From Jaapia argillacea MUCL 33604 (taxonomy: Eukaryota > Basidiomycota > Agaricomycetes > Jaapiales > Jaapiaceae): a stretch of 64,000 nt of DNA. This document shows, piece after piece, positions 51,383-62,829 of the stretch. Below the pieces are notes generated by a model that made no database searches, was not told the DNA's origin, and worked only from the letters and a program-made list of their open reading frames with translations. A program made the position numbers and the translations under genes. Numbering within the stretch: the stretch's first letter is position 1; each line of letters opens with the position of its first letter. The stretch spans positions 25,498 to 89,497 of the forward strand of contig KL197752.1 of NCBI GenBank assembly GCA_000697665.1. Reading direction: 5' to 3'.

Positions 51383-52898
51383 ATCGGTTATCTCTTATAT
51401 TGGACATTTGGGATCGGTGGGAGTCACCTTGGCTTGACGTGTGGGGAAGCTTCTTGGTTATACTTGTACGTATGGGTTGGAGGAAAGGATTTTTGTGGAC
51501 TTGGCGGGTGTGGTTTGGTGTATGGATTACTTACGGACATGTTGGAGGGGACACATCTTATACCATATATACTTACGTCTTCAGCTACGCACTTCGCAAG
51601 TTGGATTGCCTACGGTGAATGTGTCAGTGGTATGGGCGGGGTTTTGGTGGATTGTGTCCCCCAAGGACGACAACGCCCCATCATTATTGGCTGAGTACTT
51701 ATCTCAGTTCGGTGAAGTCGCGAAGGTTAACTGGGCATCACCCGTCAGTCGATACATAACTCAGCGAATTGGGAGGAAACCTGTAACGTTGTCTGAGGAT
51801 GGAAATTAAATCTCTGTGAAGAATGTGTTCCACGAGGAAATGAACGAAGGCGGGAAAGATGAGAGACTGTTGGTTGGAGAACACGCGAAGATATGATCGT
51901 TGACGAGCCCGGGAGATACATGCGCTGAAGAACGAGGTGGAGGAAGTATTGGTGGGCGACTGAGAACATGAGGGCTAGTTGGGATTAACGACGAGTGGGC
52001 CTCGGTGTTTCTGGTCAAGTAAGAGATCAAGGAACGATCCCAGCACTTCCCAGCAGGCGACATTTAGCTAGCAGAGACACCAGGAAGCGCACCACAGCCA
52101 CGTTGACGGAACCACAATTCCTTGGCCATTTTTGGCAGGCGACCTTCCATAATAGGCAATGCGATGAACTCTGTTTCGTTGTGTCCGATGTCCTGCCCCC
52201 ATCAACCTTGTTTTCGTCTTGTGTCTTTCCAGCTGGATCGACTGTCTGTCCCAGATTCACCAATATACCAGGCAGTGGTCTATTCGCCAACGGGCGACCC
52301 AATATCCTCTGGCCAGTCGAGAACTTAAACTTACCTTCATCCGAGATTCCATTTTCAACGGGTCCATCGCCCTCCTCGACGCTCGTCAGCTTGCGAACCG
52401 AGGACTGGAACTTATATCGTCAAAACCCTCTCTTTCTCCTCCACTTACCATACCTCCCTCTTTCTCGGAGAGTGGCGTGTTTGGCTGGACCCTCAACCTT
52501 AGGCTTGGCAAGAACTTTGAGGGCTCAATTTGATGGCGTTCATTTGCCGAGTCAGATCTGCCATCGCTACTGAATATCTTCTTGTCCTTGTCACCACCAT
52601 TTTTACCGGCGAGTCAACCACTCCGAGTCTCGACATTTAATCATGCACAGCAATTCCGCCTTGTCTCCGCAACCTAGCAGATGATATTGTTGTCTAACTC
52701 TAATCCAACGCCCATCTTACCCTTCTTGAGACCTCTCAATATCCACACATGGTTCAGCCTTTTTATCGGTACACGAACGTTCGAGTCCGCTCTTTCGATT
52801 GGTCTACACCTACTTGCATCCTCACCAATTTGAGTTGGGCAAAATGATCCATGCATGGTATATAACCTCTTGGTAAGTGGTACCCATCTTCAGACAAG
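51383..52898. other. 1.5 kb gap, no gene recognised
   Basis: Between the mannosidase stop and the RNase T2 start. From about 51,995 to 52,573 several + strand frames are open at once, and a - strand frame is open at 52,027-52,302. None has a domain I know. The frame ending near 52,533 contains FGWTLNLRLGKNFEG, which looks protein-like, so a small or decaying gene cannot be excluded. The last 300 bp should hold the RNase T2 promoter. Confidence 0.4.
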
Positions 52899-54109
52899 AT
52901 GTTCATTCCAGGAGCGAACCTCATTCCTTCCCTGTTGATTCCTGCTCTCGGTATCTCAGGCCTTTCTGGCTTGCAAGAACAGCTCTCTCAATGCCCCAGG
53001 CCGCCCGTCACAAGCTGCTCTGCCGACGCTGGAGGCGCCGATAGTTGCTGCGTGAGTTCTCTCTGCTTCGCCTCCATTGCTCATTATGCTAACCGCTCTC
53101 TGGATTAGGTCGTCACACCAGGAGGCGTCCTCGTTCATGCCCAATTCTGGGACTTGGGCTACGGAGTCGCAGATTCTTGGGGAATCCACGGTCTTTGGTC
53201 AGCTCAAGTTCTTCTCCCTACTCTACTCTACTCCTACTAACCAGCATACTCTCCAATTCTCTCCCCAATATCTCTTGTCACATTACAGGCCAGACAAGTG
53301 TGATGGCACCTTTTACGAGAACTGCGATAGTTCGCGAGCATATTCCGGCGGACAAATCACCCAGTTGTTACAAGATAGCGGTAACCAGGATCTACTCGAT
53401 TATATGAACACGTACTGGATCCCGAATAATAACAATCCCGAAGCGTTCTGGGCGCACGAGGTGAGCTTGATGCCCGCTATCCCGACCCAAATCTCAATCC
53501 ACTTATACACCTCTCGAAATTTTAGTGGGCGACTCACGGTACCTGGTAAGGGATTTCATCCGCGTCCTCCTTGTTTTGGATTTGTGGCTCATTCCTTCAA
53601 CGTAACATGTAGCGTGAGCACCTTGGAGCCCAACTGCATTGCCAACTACCAAGAAGGGGCGGAAGTCGTCCCATATCTCAAGACTGTCGTTGGCGTATTC
53701 CAAGGGTTGGATACCTACAAGGCTTTGACCAGTGCTGGGGTTCGTGTCTATTCCCAATCGGAAGATCGTTCAAACCGTTCACCTGATTTTTTCCCGTCGT
53801 GTAGATCACCCCATCCCATACGAAAACTTATAGGCTCGACGAGTTGTTGCAAGCCGTTGAATCTGCGACGAGCTACGTTCCCGACGTAAGTCCCTAACCA
53901 TCCCTCACTCCGTATCCACTCGTTCAGTCCTGATTATCCTCTATCTTTTCTAGTTTGTTTGTAAAGGAAAGACTTTATCAACCGTCCAGTACTACCTCAA
54001 CGCGGTAGGTCCGCTTCAAAATGGGCAATTTTTACCGTCCCATGCAACTCGCAAGTCCAGCTGCCCGAGCACTGGCATCAAGTGGCCCCCCAAGGAGTTG
54101 GGTAACTGA
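52899..54109 (+). CDS. Secreted ribonuclease T2
   Basis: A base-nonspecific endoribonuclease, secreted or vacuolar, that cuts RNA through 2',3'-cyclic phosphates. The ATG at 52899 gives a hydrophobic leader (LIPSLLIPALGISGLSG), then the Cys-rich N-terminus with CSADAGGADSCC. CAS1 reads WGIHGLWPDKCDGTF with the first catalytic His, and CAS2 is split by an intron and reads FWAHEWATHGTC with the second catalytic His. Later parts are LEPNCIANY, VPYLKTVVGVFQGLDTYKAL, FVCKGKTLSTVQYYL and a C-terminus with KSSCPSTGIKWPPKELGN. About seven exons are joined. The family length of roughly 270-290 aa fits, and there is no extra C-terminal domain like that of yeast Rny1. The stop at 54107-54109 faces Paf1. 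Confidence 0.9.
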
Positions 54110-54383
54110 ATGGCATCGGAGGACGAATGACGAATTGAGTTTGATGGATGGAGCTTCGGGATTGTCGATTTGTCGTGATATTTCTCCCGGTTGATGTTTC
54201 TACGTTGGACTTTGTCCATAGTTTATCTTGCAATTCATGCACTAGCGAACGTATTGTATCGAGAACAACCGACGTCCAAAGATGAAGCACAGCTGAGGCA
54301 GACGGCCAACAACGACGGGAAAGCGGTCTTATGGTGCCACAACATCCAAGAAATAACACTAACACCAATCACGATACAACGAC
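54110..54383. other. Convergent 3' region, RNase T2 / Paf1
   Basis: 274 bp between facing stops. It should hold both 3' UTRs; no coding signal. Confidence 0.55.
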
Positions 54384-56078
54384 CCTATGCCATAACATCT
54401 ACATCCAAACCTCCATGGCCCTGACCCTGCCCGGGTAACAGCGAATCATCCGCCTCACCCTCCGCATCCACGTCCGCTTCACCTTCCGGTCGTGCAAGCA
54501 AATACATAGGGTCCACAACTTCCGCCAACATCTCATCTCGCTCGTCTTCTTCTTCTTTCGTCATGGGTACGTGGGAGACTTTGACGACGTGCCATTTGTC
54601 TAGGTATGCTTCGTGGATCTGAGGGGTGAGGTACGGATCGGGGTCAGTGGCCGGGGTTACGGACAGGGTGTGAATGGAGGAGAGGGACTGACGTTTTGAC
54701 GTTTCTTCTTCAGCATCATCTTCCGCTCAATATTCTTATAGTAAGCTCCCTTGGGTCTCCTTGGTGCTTTGGACTCTTCGCCTCCAAACACGTCAGGTGT
54801 TGATGACCTATCGATATCAGTCCCATCATCCAACACAAGCAAAAACTCATTCGGAACATCTTGTTCGACTTTGGTCACTTCGTAATCTCGGACAAAGTGG
54901 AATGATGTCGGCTGTTTATTTATTAGATTAGAGGGGGAGTTGCGGTAGGTGAGAGTGTTGAGAGGGACGTACGTCTGAGTCTTCTACTATGGAGTAGGGT
55001 TCACGTTCGAGCCTTGATTGTTTGAACTGAAGCGCCGAATCATCGTCTTTGGTTAGATAGTAGGCCAAGAAATGATCTCCGTCCGATTCCATAGGTCTCA
55101 AAATCGCACAATCTAATCGAGGATCTTCAACCTATCAAATCCCGCAACAAGTTAATTCAAGTCCAGCAATGCCAACCACTCTCACAATGAATAATGGCAA
55201 TAAGACTCACGTCGACGGGTCTTTCACCCGGCCGTTCAGCGAACCTGAACAAATCATACGCGTTGGCCCAGATATCTGCGTCTGGAAGGATTTCGTAAGA
55301 ATCGACAGCGGTCACTCGGGACTTTGTTGGGTGTTTGAGGGATTTGAGATCGAGCTTGTCGTTGGCTGATGCGAAAGATGCTTCGATGTCTCGTATTTGG
55401 GCCGCACGGGAAATGTCTACTATGTTTTCCATTTGCTTCCTGTCATAATGCCACTGGTTAGTTTCGGGGAATTCAAAATGAAGAGCCGAGAGAGGAGACG
55501 AAGTGGGGAGGGTGAGTACAGTACGCACGGTTCTTGTGACAGTGAAGCTTTGGAAACACCCTCCCGACTGAGATATTCAGTTTTTCGAAGCCAGGATACG
55601 TGTGCGGGGAGTGCTTGGGGTGTTGCAGGCGTTGAACCAGAGAAACCACCGTTCACGTAGGGTGTAGACGTTGATGCTGGGTCTCCCAGTAGGAAGTGGT
55701 CCTTTGGATGGAGTTTGGGCAGATTATTTGGGTCAGGGTTCAGAGCTACGCATTGAATTCAATCAGCCTACACAGTCTCTCCCTTCCGTAACGTTTGGGC
55801 CACTAATCAGTACAAGGTGAGGGGTACTAACCTGAATCATCAGCTCCCTCCTCCCACAAACACTCCCACTTTCCCAGATCCAAGGGCATACCAAGCTCGG
55901 CGTCTACTACCATTGGTAAAGGTGTAGAGTCTGCTATTGAAGTCATAAATTCTGGTTTGGTATAACGCATTGGGTTTGTAGGTATGTCGAGGAGTTTCGG
56001 TGGGCATGGTGGTGCTGGGAGGGGGTTGGAGTAACGGACGCGAACCAAGAGGTCGAGTTTGCTCTTTTTAAAGGACAT
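54384..56078 (-). CDS. PAF1: Paf1, subunit of RNA polymerase II PAF1 complex
   Basis: A scaffold subunit of the Paf1 complex, which travels with RNA polymerase II and supports histone ubiquitination and elongation. The ATG at 56078 gives MSFKKSKLDLLVRVRYSNPL followed by PAPPCPPKLLDIPTNP, the conserved N-terminal segment. Further exons read LHPKDHFLLGDP, HVSWLRKTEYLSREG, IEASFASANDKLDLKSLKHP, VDSYEILPDADIWANAYDLF and EDPRLDCAILRPMESDGDHF. Then come FLAYYLTKDDDSALQF, DYEVTKVEQDVPNEFLLVL, and YYKNIERKMMLKKKRQNI, all typical of Paf1. The C-terminus has the usual acidic region (KEEEDERDEMLAEV) and ends in a Gly/Asp-rich tail with TAG at 54384-54386. The reading frame appears whole. Confidence 0.9.
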
Positions 56079-56348
56079 ATTGGGTTGAATTGCTGGAGGA
56101 GTGATCGGCAGGCGCGGGAGGGGGCGCTAGTCTGCTGGAGACTTGGCCTCTGGAGGTTCAGAGAAACAGGCGTGGGAGAAACCTACTTATAACCAAACGG
56201 AAGTGTAGCGAATCGCCACGTGTGAGAATTTATCTGATAAGATTACAGCAGCAGGCGTTTGTCGTCCCACCGTCGCCAAGCAGGGTCCATTCCCGTAGAA
56301 CAGTCCAACCAGCTAAGCGTGCGCGAACACTCTTCCACCTCAACCATC
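56079..56348. promoter_or_regulatory. Divergent promoter region, Paf1 / Sec14-like gene
   Basis: 270 bp between divergent ATGs, so the two genes share a short promoter region. No motif was identified with confidence. Confidence 0.5.
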
Positions 56349-57735
56349 ATGTCCTCTGATCCCACTACCACTCCATCCACTACTGTTCCTGCTGATTCTA
56401 CCGCAGCTTCAGCTGAACCCTCCGTGACCCCAATATCCCCACCCTCCGAACCTGCTCAACCTTCCGTAACTGCGCCTCTGGAGTCTGAGACCGCGCCAGC
56501 CGCAGAGGCTGAGAATAAAGATGAAAAACCTAGTGATGTTGAAGAGGAGGAACCTCAGAACGCTTTGACAAGGCAGTTCACGGAAGAAGAATGGAAGGCG
56601 GTCAAGGTGTTCAGGGTCAGTTCACCTGAACCTAGCTTGACAAATGGCTCATCTGACATGAAATCCCGTTTTACCTTTCATGCTAATAGAGAGAGCTGTC
56701 TCAGACGTTCGCAGAGGCTTTCCCGGATACGCCGGATGCTGCGACGACGCCTGTCACTTTCTGGGGCGTTACTCTCGATCCTAAGGGACCGAAGAATGCA
56801 CGAGCGACTGTTGTCCTCATGAAGTTCCTTAGAGCGAGGTGAGATTCCGCAACGATCCTTCTACGGCACTTTGGTTGATCAAGTTTCACTGGCCCTGCAG
56901 GAACTTGAGCGTGTACGAAGCAAAAGAGATGTTAATCTCCACTCTGAGATGGCGCCAGTCCTTCAATGTAGACGCAGCGAACAAAGAAGAGTTTGATGAA
57001 GATATCTTCGGATCACTTGGATATATCTTCGGCAAGGACAAGGAGGGACGACCCATTGTGTACATTCCGTTCCATGTGTCTCTAACATCGAACATTAATC
57101 TCTCAATGACAGCTACAACTTGTACGGAGCTAACAAAGACTTGAAAGCCGTTTTCGGTGACGTCCCTCGGTTCATTCGGCGAGTAACTCTTCCTCGCTTC
57201 CACTCCATCTGCTCTGTCTAACCTTTCGACGATCGTGTCTAGATGGCGAGTTGCATTCATGGAGAAATGTGTTTCCTTCCTCGACTTCGAGACAGTCGAT
57301 CAGATGATCCAAGTTCATGGTGAGTCATCCTCCTCCACCATTTAATTAGCTTGGTACTGACATTAGGTCGTGTGGAAAGATTATGAAGGAGTGAGCTTCA
57401 CGAGTCGGGATGCCAACTCCAAAAACGCCGCTTCAGAATGCTCGAGTATCTTCCAAAACCACTATCCCGAGCTCCTAGTACGTCCTCCTCCCCCTTCTTC
57501 CTCACCCACCCCCTCCTGACACCCCTATCCCTCTCAGTTCAAGAAATTCTTCGTCAATGTCCCCTCGGTCCTCGCCTGGGTATTCTGGATCTTCAAACCT
57601 CTCATTAGTGCCAACACTCTCGCTAAAATGAGTGTGGTGGGTTCCGGATCAAGTGCGATTGGCAAGGCGATTTTGCCGTTTGTGGATCCGAAGGAGCTGC
57701 CAAAGGCTTATGGCGGTGAGTCGGAGGGGTTTTGA
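56349..57735 (+). CDS. Sec14-like CRAL-TRIO lipid transfer protein (SFH5 type)
   Basis: A lipid transfer protein, most likely for phosphatidylinositol between membranes. The ATG at 56349 gives a Thr/Pro/Ser/Ala-rich disordered N-terminus (MSSDPTTTPSTTVPADSTAA), then EEEWKAVKVFR. Across introns follow AEAFPDTPDAATTPVTFWGV, LKFLRAR and NLSVYEAKEMLISTLRWRQS (CRAL-TRIO N-domain), then the lipid-binding domain with GSLGYIFGKDKEGRPIVYIP, YNLYGANKDLKAVFG, RWRVAFMEKCVSFLDF, VHDYEGVSFTSRDANSKNAA, FQNHYPELLFKKFFVNVPSV, and FKPLISANTLAKMSVVGSG. The C-terminus FVDPKELPKAYGGES is the usual end of Sfh5-type proteins. About seven introns. The stop is at 57733-57735. Assignment to SFH5 rather than another Sec14 paralogue is likely but not certain. 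Confidence 0.83.
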
Positions 57736-57967
57736 TGTAAGGAATAGGCTTTTGGCTTTGAGGAAATTCTGGTGCTTTCCCATATCACCTATATACCTAT
57801 GGCCGCTTTGACTGTTTTTCTCTGGCGGAACTTGATGCTGGGAATGTACGTTATGAGATATAGAATAGAAATGCCCAATTCCCTCGTCCATAATGTCGGG
57901 TGGGGATCAGCTTTGTTGTCCGTCACGATGCTGTCGAGGTGACCTCGAGCATCGGGCAAGTTACAAA
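57736..57967. other. 3' flank of the Sec14-like gene
   Basis: No coding signal seen. It precedes the ZNHIT2 relic and the boundary of the right repeat arm. Confidence 0.5.
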
Positions 57968-58068
57968 CCTCCCTTCACATTGGACTCCCTCGTAAACTTA
58001 AAGCGGAGGTAATAGTGGAGAAGAGTTGGGAGGATGAGGATTGTGGAGTTATCTTGACGTTACTACGA
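57968..58068 (+). pseudogene. Relic of the ZNHIT2 3' end at the right arm boundary
   Basis: Sequence CCTCCCTTCACATTGGACTC and onward matches the last 40 or so codons of the ZNHIT2-like gene on its coding strand ([11 protein letters not shown]..., then GGAGTTATCTTGACGTTACT against GAGTTGTCTTGATGTTATTA). Several indels and in-frame stops make it non-coding. In the right arm it is joined to the X2 3' flank just as ZNHIT2 is joined to the X1 3' flank on the left, so it marks the breakpoint of the inverted duplication. Confidence 0.75.
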
Positions 58069-58248
58069 TGAAGATTGTTGATCAGCACCTCCTCGTTCGC
58101 TTCGAGACCTCCGCTTGAGTTATTATTATGAGTTTAAAATTCACTTGCACTAAAATATCTCGTACACGATGGTCAATTGCGCCAGAAAATGATAGCAGGA
58201 GCCGGTCAATCGAAAGAAATCACAACCAAAGGCAATTTGCAGGATCCA

Positions 58249-60426
58249 TCAATAATTCAAACATTTACGCCGTCTCGGAGGCGCTGGAAGGGTATCCTTG
58301 TGAGCATCCGATCCAGATATCTGAGAATGGAGTGAGAATACGTACTATGGCGAGGTCACGACAATAATCGGGAGTATTAGCGTTCGTGGCATATTGGAAG
58401 ATAAAATCATACTGGATTTGAAGTCAACGATGAGCGTCCCGGCGGAAAACCCAACACTAGGTACTCACGATTTCGGGGTATTCAGCGGTCAGGTTTTCTT
58501 TGGAGAGACTGGAAGGGATTGAAAGTGCACAAGGTCGGTCACAGCCGAAGATTGCAAAATGACAATGACGGACAGATGATCCGTATAGAGCCTCCCAATC
58601 ATATAAACCATCCCATTATCTCGTAGGTTAGCATTCTTCCGGTCTCGACTATCAGTATTGTGGGTCACAAAAGCGTCAAAGAAATCACTCACCAACACAT
58701 AAGGAATCGGCATTATGGCGTCAACGAGCATCCGAGTGGCATCCATCATCTTATCTGGCTCCGCCCATGGCCAGTACTGGTCCAAATCGCCGCGGAGCTG
58801 TCTACCGTTAGCGACGAAATAGTTGATGCCGGCAATCGTAAGTTTGACTTAGGGCGATGATATTGGTCAGGCTCCACAGGACAGGAGACGGGAACTGCAC
58901 TCACGGACAGTGTACATGGCGTTGAACCACGGCTGCGTTTGACGGTTGGCATTGCCAAAGTTGTCTGCGAAAGCCTCAGCGAATGCTGTCATCTTGGCCA
59001 CCTTTCTCGAGGGCGGATTGAATGCCTCTGCACCGTCGATGACCAATTGAGTCATCTGCTCGCCGCAAAGCAATGGATTGTCCACGGTTAACATGCCGAG
59101 AACGGCATTGACTGTAGCTCGGTCAAACTGGATAACCTTGACCCTGAAACGGTCGGGCTCCCCTCTCCTGCGCTGCTCGAAAACGGGCCGCTCGAAACGC
59201 CAAGCTTCAAATTTGCTCGCGACGGGCTCGACAGTGGGGTGTTCTTGGAGGTAACGCAAGCCTTCTTCAGCTTGGTGCTGAACGAGGTCAAGGACGCGTC
59301 CGTAGTCTTCTTCCACATTCCAAACGCGGATATCGAAGAAGACTTGGTTATCACGCTGTGGGTCACATGTGTAGGTGATGTTGACATCGGGGCACTTCGC
59401 CTTCCAAGGAAGGGTTCGGGAATAAGCGACCAACCAAGCGGTGAGGAACGACTTCAAACTCTCTGCGAAAAGTTTCCCCTCTCCACGACCGCGCCTAGTC
59501 AAATCGCCAGCGAACTCTTGGTACCTAGTGACGACGAGCTGGAGAGTCGAGGGAAGGAATTTATGGCGGTTAGAGTGGTCGAGGCCTGGTTGAGGAACGG
59601 CGTTGTCGAGATCGGTAGGATCATAATCCTGGTTGCCTTTGAATATCGCTGCAAGGTCTGCGGTCTCGAGAGGGTCGCGATATTCCAAGAGATGGTTGTT
59701 GCCTTGAACCTGTTCCCATAACTGATCACGGATGCGACGCTGAGTCCCTATGTCCACCCCGCCGTATAGAGTCTGAACGATGCCAGTAACATCGTTGAGC
59801 GTAAGGTTGTCCAATTTCGCCGACGAGATGACGAGCGAGCAAACGACGACGTTCTTGGTGATCGAGGTGAGTGACTTGGAAGTGTATTCGTACGAATAGA
59901 AGTCGGCATCAATGCGGCAGAGGCCACCAAGCTCTCCCGTGGTGAGAGCATATATGGTGGTCGAGGATGCATTGGCAGAGTAATTGCCCAATAGATATCC
60001 CAAAGCGGAACCAACTATGGTGTTGACTCCCTTTTGCTGCAAGGCAGGAAGTTGGTGTCAGACGGGGGTGTCAATCGATGCTCAGCTGAGAAACGTACCA
60101 CGTCTCCGCTGATGAATGCCCCAAGGGAGTCTAACGGTACACTTGAGTACATAAAGACGGCGAGGGTAAGAGCTTTCCTTACCAGAAATCGCCTGGGATA
60201 CATCACTTGCATTGTTGGATACGCCACACTGGAAATACTGGTACTTGTAGATCACCTTGCTGATCGGCACTAGACCTGGATCAAATTGAGGGGAGTTGAC
60301 CCTCTGGTAAAAGGTGTCGATACGAGTCTGTGCGACTTGAGCAAGCACATTGAGGGCGTCGTTAGCCTGCTTCTCTTGTTCCGGATCTTCAAGGGATTTC
60401 TTGAGTGCAGATACGGTGGAGCCCAT
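58249..60426 (-). CDS. X2: unrecognised protein of about 600 aa, right-arm copy
   Basis: Paralogue of X1 on the opposite strand. The ATG at 60426 gives MGSTVSALKKSLEDPEQEKQ. The long exon (from QKGVNTIVGSALGYLLGNYS to the 3' donor near 58,905) is open throughout and matches X1 at nearly every residue: over about 118 residues from LTTGELGG I count eight differences by eye. Differences rise toward the 3' end, where the shared pieces are AGINYFVANGRQL, QYWPWAEPDKM, GMVYMIGRLYTD and YDFIFQYATN; both copies end LNY before TGA (here 58249-58251). The splice donors and acceptors sit at the same places. The first hydrophobic Gly/Ala stretch (LGYLLGNYSANASS) is kept. Like X1 it has no signal peptide and stands divergent from an M gene, here M4, 2.4 kb away. 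No function is claimed. Confidence 0.72.
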
Positions 60427-62829
60427 GTTGTTATCGCCGAGATTGCTGGTGGATGTGGGTGATTGTCGAGTGGTTTGAGATGCCTCTGCCCAAAGCCATC
60501 AACCATACTTATACCCAACAGTCTCCGAGATTTGCGGTGGATTGACCTAACCAGGGGAGGGACGCAAATCCCCCCGCATGCTATCCGTGGGTTGTTGCCT
60601 TCACCGCCATGAGTTTCGGGGCTGGGGAACGAGATCGTTGTCGAGTGACTATCCAGAAGTAGTGAAGTCCAAAGCCTTTGCGACCTCTTGGTCATTGAAA
60701 CAGGGGCAGGACGGCCGCGAAGTACGGACGTCTGCATGTCGGAAGTGCGGAGGAAGAATATCACCGTGTCGCGTCGACACAGACTTTGGACTTGGAGTTT
60801 GGCCCTTTGATGACGGTCGATGTAAAGAATCGGACAACGGACCGGACAATGCTGAAACAGAAACGGCGGCGCATTGGGGACACTGCGAAGGTGATAAGAA
60901 TCAAGACAATGGCTTGCTCGACAGATTTGTAACTGAATGCCGTAAGGTACAACTTCGCAATGCACGAAGGCTGGCTGTGCAATTTGGGTGGAATCTAAAA
61001 TTCTGTCGCCGACAAAGTCGCTGTTGAGGTGAAATCCGCGATACATACTGATCCCGACAAGACAAAGATGCGAGAGTGGTTCCGATGAAGACGGGAAATA
61101 ACGAAATAGGCGAAGAACATGACGATGATGCTAGTACTGACAGAAATGTTGTTGTAAGACAAAAGATCTATAGAGGTCAGGTTCGGGGGTTCAATGAACG
61201 GCGCCCTGATCCAAGTTGGCAAACTCGGAAGAATGTTGGTTTTCAGCCTTGACCTCAGGTGGCCAGGGGGTCGGTGCTAGGCTCGACGACACTTGATAGA
61301 AATGACCCAGGCATCGGGCGACGTCGGTTGGGGTAAAGGGTAGAGGAAGGTGGGTATCTGTGCTGATGGCCAAATCAGGCCACTTGAAGGACCATAACTG
61401 AACGTTTTTCAATCAACAATTCTGATCATGATGAACCTGTGTCGGTCGAAAGCCGCGGGGCCTATGTCAGAGGTGTACATGACAGAGCGGACTGATGCTG
61501 GTGAGTGGTGAAATTAATTGAGAAAGACTGTCGAGATGCATAAAGGGTGGCTTACCATGAACCCTTTCAACACAACGCAGAGTTTTTGCCCATTGCTGGA
61601 CTCCAGGGGTCGAAATGCATCACCGACAGATTTCAGTGACCCATAATTAATATCGTCAAGCGCAGCACTGTATTTCGCAACTTCGCGGGAGGGCGGGTGC
61701 CAATTGTATCGACGATACCTGCCAGTGGAAGAAGAAAAGAAGGGGTGGTGTTGAGCTGGATGGTTTGTCGACGCCTTTCTATATTGCTAGGGTCCGAAAG
61801 CTCGATAACCGGCCAATGAACAATGGGGATTGGGTTGCATTGAGTTTGTATGCGCAATGCGCGTGAAGAATGTCGTCCTAGTCTCGTTCTAAGTCCGTCT
61901 CGCGTTCAAGCTCCGCGTAGGGCCTCTTGGAACGTGACTACCCGGAACGGAGCGATTCTGGTCTCTGGAGTCCTTCCCCTCGACCCAAAAGCTCTTGCAA
62001 GGGGTTCTATCGCCCTTGTCTCTCCGCAAAGCGACGTGTATGTAGGTCACGACCAAGAGAGGGCAAGCGGTGTCTGATTCACCTTTTCACCACTTCCATC
62101 AGTTTCCTTCTTGCCCAACCTTACACATTTAGAGACGACGCCCGGCCGTTCAAATTCCACTAGTGTTTCGTCGGATACTTAGTCAGTTCTTATGCCAATA
62201 TTTACCTATCCCAAACTGCAGTCACTGATCAAGGATGTGGATGGGTTCTGCACAGCTTCGGAGCCAGTACAGACTTTATTCAAACGTTTGGCATGCGGAT
62301 ATGGCCACCTTTCGGTGTAAGATGGAGCGCTGGGTGCCTGTTTGTAGCCTCGTGCATCCTCGCATCAATCAATGACGTGTTTTTGAGATCCTCTTCCCTG
62401 ACTTTTGGAGAGTTGATCAGCCTATCAAACACTCATTGTTTATCTCTTGATCGTGGGAGGACATCATGACCCATGAGTTAGTGGGATCCATTGAAGATCG
62501 ATATATGTACGCATCCCTGTCGCTGAGTCGAGCGCACTCGCATATCATCAGTCTCCGTCTCCGTCTTTGTCGAACTTAACCGCTTATTTGCGCAGGGTGG
62601 ATGAGGAATCGGGAGAAGAACACAAAGCGACGCTCCGGTCACCTGAAGTCAAATATCGGTGGTTCTCAGTCGCCCAACCACCGCACGTTGGAGCTATGAC
62701 CGTTCCTGTGCAAATTCACTCCTCTCGCAGTCCCTAAGCACTGCCTCCAGCCTTCAAGTCCTCACAAAATTCGGGGAGGAAGAGGGCTGATTATCGTCCT
62801 GCCTGACATCTGCTAGGACCATCAAGTTG
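60427..62829. repeat. 5' region between X2 (-) and M4 (+), inverted copy
   Basis: Matches 27,079 back to about 25,480, then, past about 61,920, the M2 flank 20,350-19,436. The switch occurs within roughly 61,870-61,950. Open frames such as 61,046-60,270 (-) overlap shadows of the left arm and show no domain; no gene is called. Confidence 0.6.

Noticed and set aside
51995-52573. 192-aa frame on + before RNase T2
   Set aside because: Several frames of the strand are open together and none has a domain or clear start; left as an uncertain gap.
60578-61027. 149-aa open frame on + upstream of X2
   Set aside because: Lies in the duplicated non-coding flank, and I saw no long matching frame in the left arm (26.5-26.96 kb).
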